From Gorsachius magnificus (Eukaryota; Chordata; Aves; Pelecaniformes; Ardeidae), in assembly GCA_034008185.1 (NCBI GenBank), contig CM067081.1, positions 8,741,821-8,805,820 of the forward strand: a stretch of 64,000 nucleotides of DNA, read 5' to 3'. Position 1 is the stretch's first letter, and every line of letters begins with the position of its first letter. Of the stretch, positions 25,175 through 36,600 are shown one piece after another. The notes below the pieces were generated by a model that saw only the letters and a program-made list of their open reading frames with translations, had not been told where the DNA came from and did not search any database. The position numbers were made by a program, and so were the translations under genes.

Positions 25175-26546
25175 CTATGCCAATAATAGTCAGGGGTAAA
25201 AAAAAAAAAAAAATGGACAAGCTTTCAGGGTCACAAATTCTTCTTCAAATACTGGAAATTTTTGTTTACACTAGACCACTTAACCAAGCTATAATTTGTG
25301 GGTTTAGTGCTGCATGATTCACCAACATTGAGGTATGTTGAGGTAGCCCACAAGAAATATAGTTTTCAAAGAATTCCTTAAAAATGTGAGTGGGAAATCC
25401 CTGCTTGTTGCACAAGAGGTCTTCAACCTTTCGACTCTGCTATGGACTAGTGTAAAAAAATCAGCAAGCAGCTGTCCTACAGACCACACAGGATTTACAC
25501 GGAAAAGGTGCAGTCACAGAGGTCTGGGGAAGTAGAGCTGTACGGGTGCTCAAAGGGGTCAATGTACTTTTCCATATTCTAAACTTTTAGCCACCACTTT
25601 GTAAGTCTTACTAAAGCAAGATGCTGTCACACAAAAAAAAGAAAAAAAAAGGAAAAAAAAGAGTAAGTCATAATTTGCACGTCCTCTTCCAAAGCAACAG
25701 AAACAGACATAACAGCACAACCGAGGTACATCATCAAGAACAGTAAGGCAATGTGAAGTGCATTTGCATCTGTTGTATTTTAAGAATAAAATTAGATACA
25801 GATTCTGCTCCAAAAAGAAATTCTACTTCTATCCAGAAGTGGTTCGTATGGGGATTCATACACCAGCCTTTAAGTAGAAAGCATGTAACAAAAGAAATGA
25901 GACCCTAGAGTGGTCAGCACTGATGTTGAAAAAACAAAACCAAACACCCCCCCCCAAAAAAAAAAAAAAAACAACCCAAACCCAAACCAGAATGAATGAA
26001 AAGTTTCCCTAGCTAAAAAAATGGAAGTAGTAAGGTGAAATGAAAGGCTGCAGGCCAGCTGTAAGTCAGCTGCAGAACTAAAACACTAGTTTGCAATTTC
26101 AGCTCTAAAGAAAACTTTGCTAACAAAAATTAAACTGTACTTTTGTTAATATTGAAAGCAGAACTGCAGTTTCATACCAAATGAAATTAAAAACAACTGT
26201 AGGGGAATCATTAAATAAACAACAGCTGGTGATTATCAAAAGCTGTAATTACCGATACTATATTTTAACTTAAAACCCATGATGTCTCCCAATAACAGAA
26301 TCAAAACTTCTGCAGAGGTCAGTCCTATTTATAGGATTTGTGATTCCCAGATTGGCCATTTGGGAGACACAATGGGTCCCAGACCATACCTAGTAAGCAG
26401 ACCTGGTGTTCTGAAGGGTAAGAGTTTAGTAGTGTGCATGCAGATCTTGCAGCTTTCCTCAGCGGCAAAGAACTGTCTTTGGTATGTTTATTTTGTTAGT
26501 ACAGATACTGCCTATGCCTGATGTTTGGGGTTTCTTGAGTTTTTAC

Positions 26547-26650
26547 ATCATCAGGAACCCAGTACCACACAACATTCAAAGTAGACCCATTCACAGAAAG
26601 TGTTGACTGAAGTGTTCCCATGAAACAGGGATGAACTTGAGCTATAAAGC
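26547..26650 (-). CDS. Candidate internal exon of an unrecognised gene
   Basis: Minus-strand acceptor TTACAGTCTCTTAATACAG precedes 26650. The donor is GATGAT followed by GTAAAA, usable but not optimal. The 104-nt exon is two bases completing a codon plus 34 codons, ending in phase zero. Motifs include FIAQVHPCFMGTLQSTL and NVVWYWVPDD. Both phases fit its neighbours: the exon at 27385-27530 leaves one base and the exon at 24967-25174 starts in phase zero. No family recognised. Confidence 0.42.
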
Positions 26651-27384
26651 CTGTATTAAGAGACTGTAACCAGATTAAAAATACAAACATTTAATTATGT
26701 CATTGAGACTAGGTCACATGGCAAAGGAGCTCATCAGATCTGGTTTTAAACAAGCATCAGGATGTACTTGTCAAGAGACCAAGGAAGGATGGTAGTGATC
26801 ACAAAACAGTTGAGATCGGCAGATTACCTGGATGTTGAGATGGGTAAAACAGAATACTTGATTTTGATTGTAGAGAACAAGCTACAGCCTTTCTGGATAT
26901 CACACACAGAGAAACCTCTCACCACTTTCAAAAAGCTTATGGCCACCATTCCCCCAAAAGCTTATATATTATTATCTACAATACCTACCCTTTAAAATTG
27001 TTGAAGGATAACAAACGGCTCTTTTGACACCATCATACTACCAAAACCTGATGTCTGATGAAGCACAGTGAAGACAAACAGGTATTTCTAATGGAAAATC
27101 CTCAATTCAAATTCAAATCAGATGTTTTCCTAAAGTCTTTCTAGGTGTATCAGAAAGCTCACTAAACTGCAGAAAATTAAAGTAGTTACATGCTCACATC
27201 AAGGAATGAATTTGTTTGTGGCAAAAAGCATCTGGATAAAAAGTGGTTTCTCTCTTCTTCCCTTGGTAGCTGAACAGGCCACCAGGTGAATAGAAAAATC
27301 TTACAAATCTTAAACTTAACTGTAAATTCTCACTACTTTTTACGTTCTCAAAGGGCAAGAGAGAGGCCTACGTATTCATCCTAC

Positions 27385-27530
27385 CTTTGCTTTCCTGAGA
27401 TATATCAATAAAATTGAAAAGAGTGATCCTCTCCTTGAGTTCAGGATGGCACAAGATACCTGTATCTGTACTAACGTGCTGCAAACTCAAAGAGCTAGTG
27501 ACACAGAATGGAGAGGCAAGGTACACTGCG
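27385..27530 (-). CDS. Candidate internal exon of an unrecognised gene
   Basis: A 146-nt segment on the minus strand between CTGCAG (acceptor) and GTAGGATG (donor). It has one completing base, 48 open codons and one leftover base. It reads AVYLASPFC, SLSLQHVSTDTGILC, then HPELKERITLFNFIDIS and QESK, which is convincingly protein-like. The acceptor lacks a strong pyrimidine tract. All four nearby alternative AGs except one would keep the same phase, so the start could be slightly upstream. No family recognised. Confidence 0.42.
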
Positions 27531-27718
27531 CTGCAGCTATAGGGTATTTTATATCTGTAAACTGCACTATGCGGACTTCAGCCCCTTCCCCACTGTACAG
27601 GATCAGGTTTTTTTAATTCATTTTGAGAGGTTTATTTTTGCTTAAAGATGTAGAACAGTAAACTAACTGGAAACAAAAATATTTTATACAGGAGTTCAGA
27701 AACAGGAACACCACTTAC

Positions 27719-27778
27719 TTCTACAATGTCTTCTAAAAAGCCAGCTTCAAGGCCTGTTTCACCATCCTCAAAAGCCAC
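27719..27778 (-). CDS. Possible cassette exon, phase-incompatible with the main chain
   Basis: A 60-nt segment on the minus strand between CATTCTTGCTAG and a strong donor GTAAGTGG. It encodes exactly 20 codons, VAFEDGETGLEAGFLEDIVE, rich in acidic residues and glycine. The other two frames contain stops. It is symmetrical in phase zero, whereas the exons on either side are joined through a split codon (two bases plus one). It would therefore break their frame. Either it belongs to another transcript, the exon at 28018-28104 is read in its alternative zero-phase frame, or it is chance. Confidence 0.25.
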
Positions 27779-28017
27779 CTAGCAAGAATGACCAGGATGA
27801 TCAGGCTCCTATGACTGAGCAAAGGTCCAAAGCACAGTCTGTGCTTTACAGCACACTCAAGCACACGTCCATGTGCTGTGGGGCAGCAGATCACTGTGAG
27901 GTTCAGATGCCCCCCTCTCTCTCATCCTTTTTTCCAGAGACCCAATGCCAACAGACAAGACCATACATGTTTCTCCTTGAAACAATTTCACAAACAAGTT
28001 GAAGTTGGGCTGCTTAC

Positions 28018-28104
28018 CAGGATAAATGGACAGACAGAACCAGGACCTGGGTTCCTCCAAGCCAGCCCAAGTACAGTATAGACACAGGCAACACACCAAA
28101 TTGG
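28018..28104 (-). CDS. Candidate internal exon of an unrecognised gene (weak acceptor)
   Basis: The donor is strong (ATCCTG followed by GTAAGC). The proposed acceptor CACCAAAG lacks a good pyrimidine tract, so the 5' edge is uncertain. In the chain's frame it is one base, 28 codons and two bases, and reads QFGVLPVSILYLGWLGG then TQVLVLSVHLS. This is a hydrophobic segment that could be membrane-associated. A second frame is open back to a TAA near 28160 and ends ...GSVCPFIL in phase zero, which would join the 60-nt segment at 27719-27778 instead. Confidence 0.28.
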
Positions 28105-28891
28105 CTTTGGTGTCACTCTCTTAATTTTATTATAGGACAGATTCTGCTTCTCATCTCCTTACCTTCTACTCCCGATGGTAAAAAAAACTTCCCACTGTTA
28201 CATTAAAATCCCTTTTTGACATGTATGTTGTATTCAAAGTAAGGTTATATTAATAGCATGGAATGTTTCACACTTTTCTCAAAAGCGTTACAGATTATCC
28301 ACAGAAAGCAGCTTCGGACTTGAAGCTATGAATGCATTTCCCAAGCATTTCCATTCATGATCTACATCCAATATTCGTAAAAGACAACCTCTAAAAGAAC
28401 TGGCTTGTGCAAATACATCCAGAATGTTCTGTTCAAAGCTCAGCACTTGAAAGCTGCTATCACTTCACAGAAATGTTAATTGTAAAAGATAGAAGTGCAC
28501 AAAATAATGGGTTAACACAAATTAGATAAACACATAGTTCTTCCGTCACCAGAATACAAGAACTGAAGCATGGATTAACGGCTGACAAGAAACACCATAA
28601 GTTAACTAATGCCCACCTTAAAATGGTTCCATGACAAGACATACTCAGTCTCTTAACTTCAGTGTAAGGATATGCCATTCTTTAAAAGTCATCATATGCT
28701 GAGAGGCCAGAGAAATTTTAGCATGATGTAGATGTTGTTGATGTTTTGCAGATGGCAGTAGCAAAGCTCTTCCTGCAGGAGAATCACGAGGTTTTAATTT
28801 CAGAGAACAGCAGGGGTGAGTTAGGACTCAGAATAAAGAGGCCAGATTCTGCCAAAAATAATGGTCCAGGCACATGCGTGTGCTTGCTTAT

Positions 28892-28923
28892 GGGGGGGGG
28901 GGGGGAAAAAAAGAAAAAAAAAA
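28892..28923. repeat. Homopolymer run (G then A)
   Basis: A run of about 14 G followed directly by about 17 bases of nearly pure A. Low-complexity DNA likely to vary in length and cause sequencing error. Confidence 0.9.
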
Positions 28924-30699
28924 GCAGTTTCAGACAAATTGCATGTCAAGCTCTACTTTGATGAGTATCCAAATTATGCTGAAGTTGCTCAAATCCTATG
29001 CTGTTGGGGACGTATATTTTGCACCTATCAAAATCTTACTTCAGATTAAAACACTGTGATAAGTGCAGAGGGGTGCCTCTGCAGTTGCATATTTTAAATT
29101 AGATTCCTATTACATTTAAGTTCATAGAATCAGGTACCTCCTTACTCCATTATGCTGGCCTCAGTCAGAACTTCTGCATAAAAGTTGCCCTGATGCTTCT
29201 CCAAGCTTTTTTCTCTTTAGACAAAAGAAAGCAGTTCTGCAAATCTTGAGGTTACCTGAATAACTTAAAGACATTAAAAAAAAAATATATAGTTTTTTCC
29301 AAAAGCCACCAACTTCTAAACTATGTTTATCTTGGAACAGCATTGCTAAGACTCAGCATGAAGGAAACATTCTGAGTTTATTTTTGTCGTCCCTGAAAAT
29401 CCAAACCTTGGGAGTATTTTTTTTTTTTTTTTTTATAAACACAGATTTGGTCATCCACATTTAAATTAAACACAAATCTTTCTACCACTGAATTTTCCCA
29501 CCAGATCTCTGAATTTGTGCATCATCCTGAACCTGCTATCAGGTATAAGACTTTCCGTATGGATCAAGAAGATAGGATTCCACTTCCTGACTCTAAGCAC
29601 ATCTGAGGACCCGCAGGATCAAAACCCAAACATTTACACAGTGTCGCTGATCTCAGTTTTCTTTTCAAGAAATGGATAGACTTTTTGCTTGTAAAGGGCC
29701 TGGTGCGTAGATGAGAGACCAAGCTTGCCATGGCTGCGGGGCTTTATTCCTTTTGCCACACCTTACAGGCAATCCTCGCTATGTTCTGTGTTACTGCTGC
29801 ACTTTGCTAGTTTTCCTTAAATTCCCAAACCTAGGAACTAGGGAGTTGAGATAGGGGAATTGTCAACCCGAAAAGCAAGTGTAACAGAATATATACTTTT
29901 GCACCAAGACAAAGTGAACTAAAATTTAACATCTAACTATTTGGGGAGGAGAAAATGCTCCATGGCTTGGGGGCCCACGCTGGCTCCAAACATCCTTTAT
30001 GTATGTGTCTATTTAGTCAAACATACTTTAATCCATCTGCTCATTACTGCATAGCATGTGGGAAGGACAGGTCAAACTCCTACACTAGCATTAAAGAATG
30101 TAGGACCTCAGACCACTACTAATATAAGGGTCTGTCATACTGCTTCAGGACTTTCTTTTTTCCTTTCATCCATGACTCTGCCTCTCCTTCTTTCTTAAAT
30201 CAAAAAAAGGTGGTGAATCAAGGAGAAAAAATTTTAGGTTACCACAACAGTGTGAAGCTGAGAGCAAATTTACAGCACTCAAAAGTTTTAACACCTGAAA
30301 TGACTGTGTCACTTTGTAGGGTATTTATTACCTGATTTTCCTCTTATTTAATAAAGGAAACATGAACTGGATGTGAGACATTATAAGCTGTCTGAAACTC
30401 ATTCTGCAAGTTCATTTTGGTTTTGCAGTTGATTTTCTTCTGTCTGGTACTCACTAATACAGATATATTATTGGTTTTTTGTTTTTGCTTCTCCTCCCTC
30501 CAAATGCAGAGCAGAGTACATCACCATTTGTTTACAGCCCAGCTGTGCTCCTATGAAGCTACTCCTCAGATAGCCTTTGGCCAGAAGACACTCATAGTCT
30601 CACAGCAGTGGGATACAAGTCAAAAAACTATGCCCCAGTTCAGCAAAGCACTTTCTTAAACAATATGAAACCAATAAGGCTATAACTCTGAATACTTAC

Positions 30700-30771
30700 C
30701 GCAAAGGGCTGTAATTACTCATTGGTTTCCCATCAAATTCAATCTGATTTGGATCTAGTCCTAGGCATTTG
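30700..30771 (-). CDS. Candidate internal exon of an unrecognised gene, first in the chain
   Basis: Minus-strand acceptor with a good pyrimidine tract (TTTCCTCTCATTTTATTTAA, then TGCCACCTTCCAG) and a near-consensus donor GCG followed by GTAAGTATT. The 72-nt exon has one completing base, 23 codons and two leftover bases. It reads KCLGLDPNQIEFDGKPM then SNYSPL. The two other frames contain stops. Phase fits the exon at 28018-28104. Its upstream partner is unknown; the segment at 33222-33317 would fit in phase. No family recognised. Confidence 0.38.
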
Positions 30772-31404
30772 CTGGAAGGTGGCATTAAATAAAATGAGAG
30801 GAAAGTCAAGCCAATAATATCTCAATTTCTAATAAATCACTGTAGCATCTTCCCAATCAGCTCCTTAAGCAACAGCCACAGGAGGACTACATATCACATC
30901 CAGATCTCTGGCCCACTAGCTTAAGGCATAAGCATTTACCCTATTTTGATTCTCTCTTTGAATTATTACTTTGATAATGCAGACAAGGTAATTACCTCAA
31001 GTTACAGATACCAACACCTGTAAACTTATACACAGTAAGACTGGACATTTTGGACTGTTACATAATAAAGACAGAAATTTTAAGTGATTAACTAAACATA
31101 TTCATGGAAAAAATGAAGCGAGTTCTGGTAAACAGAACAAAAAAAACATTCCTAGAACAGCTGCTTATTAGTGCTTGCTTCCTTTGCACAAGACTTTCAG
31201 GAAATATTTCACAAAATGCTTTTCATTTTATAAAACTATGCATATTTGATGGCATGTATGGGGTATAGCTGTTGATATATCACGTGTTTCTAACGGGCTG
31301 CGTTTGAGATGCTTGCTGGTAGAGATAAAAGACGCTATGATAAGACAACCGAGCAGACAGGTATGTTGGCTGAATTGGTAAGAAGTTAAATTGGAGAGAC
31401 TCAT

Positions 31405-31480
31405 GGTCTGCCACAAACATCCCGTATCACCTTGGGCAAGCTAAATTCAGTTCCCCACTGAAGTTTCACCATCTCAGAAG
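31405..31480 (-). mobile_element. MIR-type SINE fragment
   Basis: Plus strand TATCACCTTGGGCAAGCTAA followed by CAGTTCC, GAAGTTTCACCATCT matches the reverse complement of the MIR core (ACTTGCCCAAGGTCAC preceded by a GAAACTGAGGC block). Highly diverged. Such copies are ancient and sparse in birds. Confidence 0.5.
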
Positions 31481-33221
31481 AGCGCTCCAAAACTAAATGT
31501 GAAATACACTACACTAATACGATGCCATGTCTGCTCAATCCTTTCTTGAATGCACATCAGACTGATTCAGAAACTGCCCTCCATAACCATTTGATACGAA
31601 ACACAATGGAACTCAAAAGTGTCAAATGTAATGCAGCCAGCGTGTTAGGACTCCAATAGCTTGGACTTCAATGCCTGAATGAATCTCACTGAAGAAAAGC
31701 AGAAGCTGAATGTTATATGCGTTGAAAGTCATATTATGTGCTGAATGTCTCCAAGAATGAGGAGTAAGAAATAATAAACCACAAGTGTTTCTCCCAATCG
31801 TGTTGTTTTCTTTTTTTTTTTTTTTCCTCCACGTCTCAATGTTCAAACTCAATAGGTCCTGTATCTTGCCACAATCTGGCAACTGCAGCCAGGGATGATG
31901 TGTCTAACCACAATCTCACTGGTGTGAAAAAGCACTCTGCCTCTCCACTTCAGGCTCAAACTGCAGAAAATTCTAAACTTAAGTGGTGCAGTCTAGATAA
32001 TGAAGGTGTTTCTTAGTTTGCGGAGCAATAAATAAGTACCTTTACAACTTCAAGTATCTTTTTTCTTTACTTCATATTTCTTAGGTGAATTACCAAACAC
32101 GTATATAGATCTCCTCTCCGAAGAATGAACTCTGAGATTACTCTCTCAAGTACCAGTATCTCAAAGCGTGTTCTCTATTACCGCCTAGATCTTTTATTGG
32201 GGAAAAATATAAGGACTCTGGCCATTGCCCCAGGATTTCTGAAACTCCAGAAGCCACCTCAGAGCTATAGTCTTTCATGCAAAGTTATTCTGCAAATGGA
32301 CAGTAAATCCAACGTATCCAAAAGACAATCAGTCTCTTTGCATACATACAGGCTATATGCAAAGCAGATGCAGGATGACTGGGAATCCCAGACATATGGC
32401 CACGTTGTATGTGTGAATCAGCCCCATAGTTCCCAGATGCAAGTTAGTCTCACCATCTGGACGTGTCAGACCTCTGCAAATGCACCACCCAGAAGCAGCA
32501 AAAGCCTGCTGCAGAAATATGCAAAGGCACAGTAAATCCAGCACACCCATGGCACATCAGTCTCACCGCAGAGGCAGTGAGAATCCTGGCTATAAACAAA
32601 AGAACCCTGGAAACAAACACCAACTAGAAGAATGTAAGCTCTTGGTATTCAGAATATTTTATATATTGCTTTCCAGGTGATATTTTTAAACCTTAAATTA
32701 TGCATTTAACAGTAATGTTAGAAGTATCCCAGGAAGGCATTCAGTGTCTCCCTTTTGTGCTTGCACATTATCTATTACCAGGATGCACACGTGGCACTCT
32801 GAGAAATTAATGCCATGAAAAAAGGAGACATTTTCAATCCGTGCTATCTTAAAGAATACCAGTGAGAGGAACTATTGTGGCAACCTTGGACAACAGATAG
32901 TTTGGTCTTACAAACAGCTTTGATGAAATATTCACCATCTGCTGGACCAAACCTCAGGAGATACTGAGCATGGGTAATGGTAACTGGGAAGACTCGGTAC
33001 CAAAACAAGACTCAGGTTCTCCTGCACTGAGTTACAAACTGCCAGGGCGTTCTGCACGCTCATGGTCTGCACAGGAACAGCAACCCTTAATGTATAGAAA
33101 AGGCAGAGACAACAGACAGGGCAGTGAAGATTCCTCAAGCTCAGAGACAATCTTATTATCTTTAATATTAAAGTATGTGTTGAGACAACGGAATTCGGGC
33201 TGGATAAAGCTGCCTCCTTAC

Positions 33222-33317
33222 CTCACAGGAGAGAGCTCCTGTACTTGCCCCTCTAATTCCCTGTTTTCATCTTTCCTCTCTGTCCCTCTCTCCATCTCTT
33301 TTGAGCAAAGAGAGGAT
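33222..33317 (-). CDS. Weak candidate upstream exon
   Basis: On the minus strand a long pyrimidine tract (TCCCTGTTTTTTCTCACTGC, TGTTTTCC) precedes GGCTGGAG, and a strong donor GTAAGG follows GTGAG. The segment is one base plus 31 open codons plus two bases. It includes KEMERGTERKDENRELEG and VQELSPV, a charged, helix-prone stretch. Exit phase fits the exon at 30700-30771. Purine-rich low-complexity sequence easily gives such frames by chance, so this is only a suggestion. Confidence 0.18.
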
Positions 33318-33509
33318 CTCCAGCCACATCCAGGAAAACAGCAGTGAGAAAAAACAGGGAGTACAAAGAAACTGGTTCAAAAGAACTGGTTGCTCATTCT
33401 GTTGCGCTATTTGTCCTTTGGTATCCTTTTGCCTACAAGGTTCTACAAACAGGTGGACAAACTCAGTCTTCAAAGACCACTGTGTACAGGAGGTCTGTGT
33501 AGCAACGCT

Positions 33510-33600
33510 CTGGGCAGGAGATGGGCAGACTGAAGCACAGAGGGGAAATTATTTGCTAGAGTACCAGAAGCATCAGTGACAAAGAGGGTAGCAACTCCAG
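33510..33600 (+). mobile_element. MIR-type SINE fragment
   Basis: AGATGGGCAGACTGAAGCAC, AGAGGGGAAATTATTTGC and CATCAGTGACAAAGAGGG follow the order of the MIR/amniote-MIR 3' region (AGATGGGGAAACTGAGGCAC ... TGACTTGCC ... CAGTGGCAGAG). Diverged, so moderately confident. Confidence 0.5.
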
Positions 33601-36600
33601 CACAAGCCATCCAGTACATGCCCATTCACAGCATGAATGTATCTCAGCTACTTGAGACGTGCAGTGCAGGTGTCTGTGGGTCAATGTGTCACCCTGGGAT
33701 CTCCTTATACTCAAGGGACAGGAGTGCCTCAACTCACCTGGAATGGAGATGGGGAATATCTGCAATGCACAGACTAACAAGTACCCAGATGGTCCCACCG
33801 CCATGGATGCATGCATACATGCACACTGCAGATCTGGAAACTCTCACGTACTAGAGGCTCCTCAGCCCAAGTGCCTCACCTCTGCTAGCAACATTCTTCT
33901 GCCTGGATAGGATAAACTGATGTTGTCTCAAAATAAAGTTTTAAGTCTCCCTAAGCACCATAAAGCATGTCCCATAGTATGAAATTACTACAAACCTGAA
34001 AGGGAAGAGGCTCCCAAGACTTCGAGGAAATCCGGGTTGGGCCCCAAATGAGGGATCATTGCAATCAGCTCAGACTTTGAGAGCAATTTTATACCACCAG
34101 GAAAATTAAAACCAGCAGTGAACTGACCAAGGGACTATTTTATTAACAAGACTGAGGTTTATGCCTCCCACAAACACACTTGATACAGTACTACAGTTCA
34201 GAGATTAAATTATGACGCCAAGCAAAGACATTAAGAAAGACTCAAGACCAGTTTCAGCTGTTCATTGCTTCCTTGTAGATCTCTAACCTCACTCACTCAC
34301 TGTTCTTCGTCCCTACTCCAACACCGTGGAACATTTAAGGTCCTGTGAGCCACTTTACTTTTTGTCAGAGAATAAATAAAAAGTTACAAAGTTTTACTGA
34401 ATTTGCTATTCCTCAGGAAATACTAACTGAAAACTTCTTGCCCCGTGTTACAAATTGCAGTGCAAATATTATGATTCTGTAAGTCAAACAAGATTAATAT
34501 TCCTCTCTCCCTGCAGGAAATCCTAACAAATGCTACAAGGGCTTCCAGCTTTGCAGGAAGTGTAACTGCTGGACTGTCATACACTTTTATATTTGGCTTC
34601 AGTGGGAAACATATTTTGCAACTCCATCAAATACCGGTTACGTTCCTACAAGCAAAGCAGTCCAGCTGCCAGTCAATAGGACATTTGACCTTGCAGAGAA
34701 ACCTGAAAGGCACTTGTACAAAACAACAAGATCTGGTTACAGTTGCACTCTCACTGCCAAAGCCATTAAAGCTTATCTTTAAAATGCAATTAACATTTAC
34801 AAAGTGGCCAACACCAAACCGATTTTCCAGCATCAGCCAGTGTTGCTGCTGCTTTCCAGCACCTCCACATCATTTCTTTACTATTTCTGTGAGAAATTAC
34901 TTTGTTATAACTTCAAGTACAGTTAACATGTTAAATCCAAAACAATTACTTGCCTTTAGGGAGAATGGCCCAGTTTCAGCAAGCATCAGTCATGCATTCA
35001 TTCTGGTTTCATAATCCCAGTTACCCTTGACCAATGGACATCTGGAAGGTCACAATTCAAAGGCACTTCTTTAAGTTTTATTAAGCTACAAGAACTTTCC
35101 AGGGCAGTTTCAAGCTCTCCGAGGTATCTTGCTTTAGTGCCCTCATTTTTCCTCCAGCAGCTCCTGTGAGCAAGTCCAGCTCTTCTTGCCTGCCTGCTAG
35201 AGGACAGCTTTTGACATTGGAGAGGCATCACTGAATTGGTTGCTCTAGAGCTCATAAAACAAGATGAATGAGCTTGGACAATATAATGCTAAAATAAAAA
35301 GTACTAAAAAGCACTTTTGATTTCTGGGACACAGAACTATGGAATCACATGAAGGCTCCAGCTGCTTATCTATCAGTAGAAATTGCCATTTTTGCTTTGA
35401 GATTTTGCCTTAAATTATTAGTAAGCACAATTTTTCACATACGCTTCCATTTTAATTACTATCTATTAACAGAGCAAGATGGGGAAGTTTCACACTATAC
35501 TACCTTTAATCTCATCCTTTTGTGATCAAATAATCTCATATCTTGAACAGTACAGTTGCTTATTCCTAAATTCAGAGAAAGCCCAATGCAAAGTTGATTG
35601 CAACCAGCAGAAAGCTTCCCAACAGCTTAAGCCCACGCTGCCTCTCAGAAACCAAAGAGCAATGCTCAGGGAGACCTCTGTGCTGTTGCAAGTTGGTTTT
35701 TTTTTTTCCCCCCCAGACATAAGCCAGTAAAAGCTGCTGGCATCAGCACACAGAGCGAAAGGCATGCCACACATGTCTCCTTCGAATAACTACTGCTGCA
35801 CATCACAACCTGGGCAATTTACCAAACCTAAGAGGAATCTCTTGCGTGTGTGCAATGAGAAACAAGTCCCAGTGGTACTTGCACTGAAAATCCTCCTAAC
35901 TTGAGAGGGAAAAAAAAAAAAATCCTTTTATTACCTTTGAGCAACTGAGTTTGTGTTTGAATGCGGTTTACCTGACAAGCTTGTAAGACACCAATGTAAG
36001 CAAATTCACTAGGGAGTATAAAGTAGCAGACACCGCAGAACACAAGCCATTCCGCATTAGGATCAGCATTAACTTATGCTTGGAAAGTTTTCTCTAGATG
36101 TACCTACCTGGAGCACATGGTCACCTTTATTGTTGCTTCCCATCACTTTCACCCATCAAGCCAAGCCTTCTGCTAGGCACTGGGGGCAGAGAGGACTTTT
36201 CAACTCTTCTTCCCAATAAGCTCATCGCTTCAAACACTTTCAGATCCTCTTGCGCAAACTGTGTCTCTCACCCAGTAACCACCTAAACAGCTAAACTGTT
36301 CCAGTGCAAGGATGAGTGTCCTTCATGCTCCTGCAACCATCGTACAACTCTTTTCTCTCCCCTACAAGAGTGTCTGCTGGAATTTAGACTTGGTGCATAT
36401 TACATGAGCACAAATGGTTTGTTCTCCCAATGTTTTTTTTTTTTTGTTTGTTTTTAAAGAGGGTCTGTTAAAAAAAAAATCCAAAACAATGGGAGATAAG
36501 TATAATCTAAAAATATATCTTATTTTTTTTCCACAGTATTCAGACTGAACACTTCAGCAAATAACTTTTGTTATTTGGCTCATTTTATGGCTAGATTTAG

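Noticed and set aside
32125..32535. A 136-codon plus-strand open frame
   Set aside because: Serine and leucine-rich product with no recognisable domain and no supporting splice or promoter context; within the range expected by chance in 64 kb.
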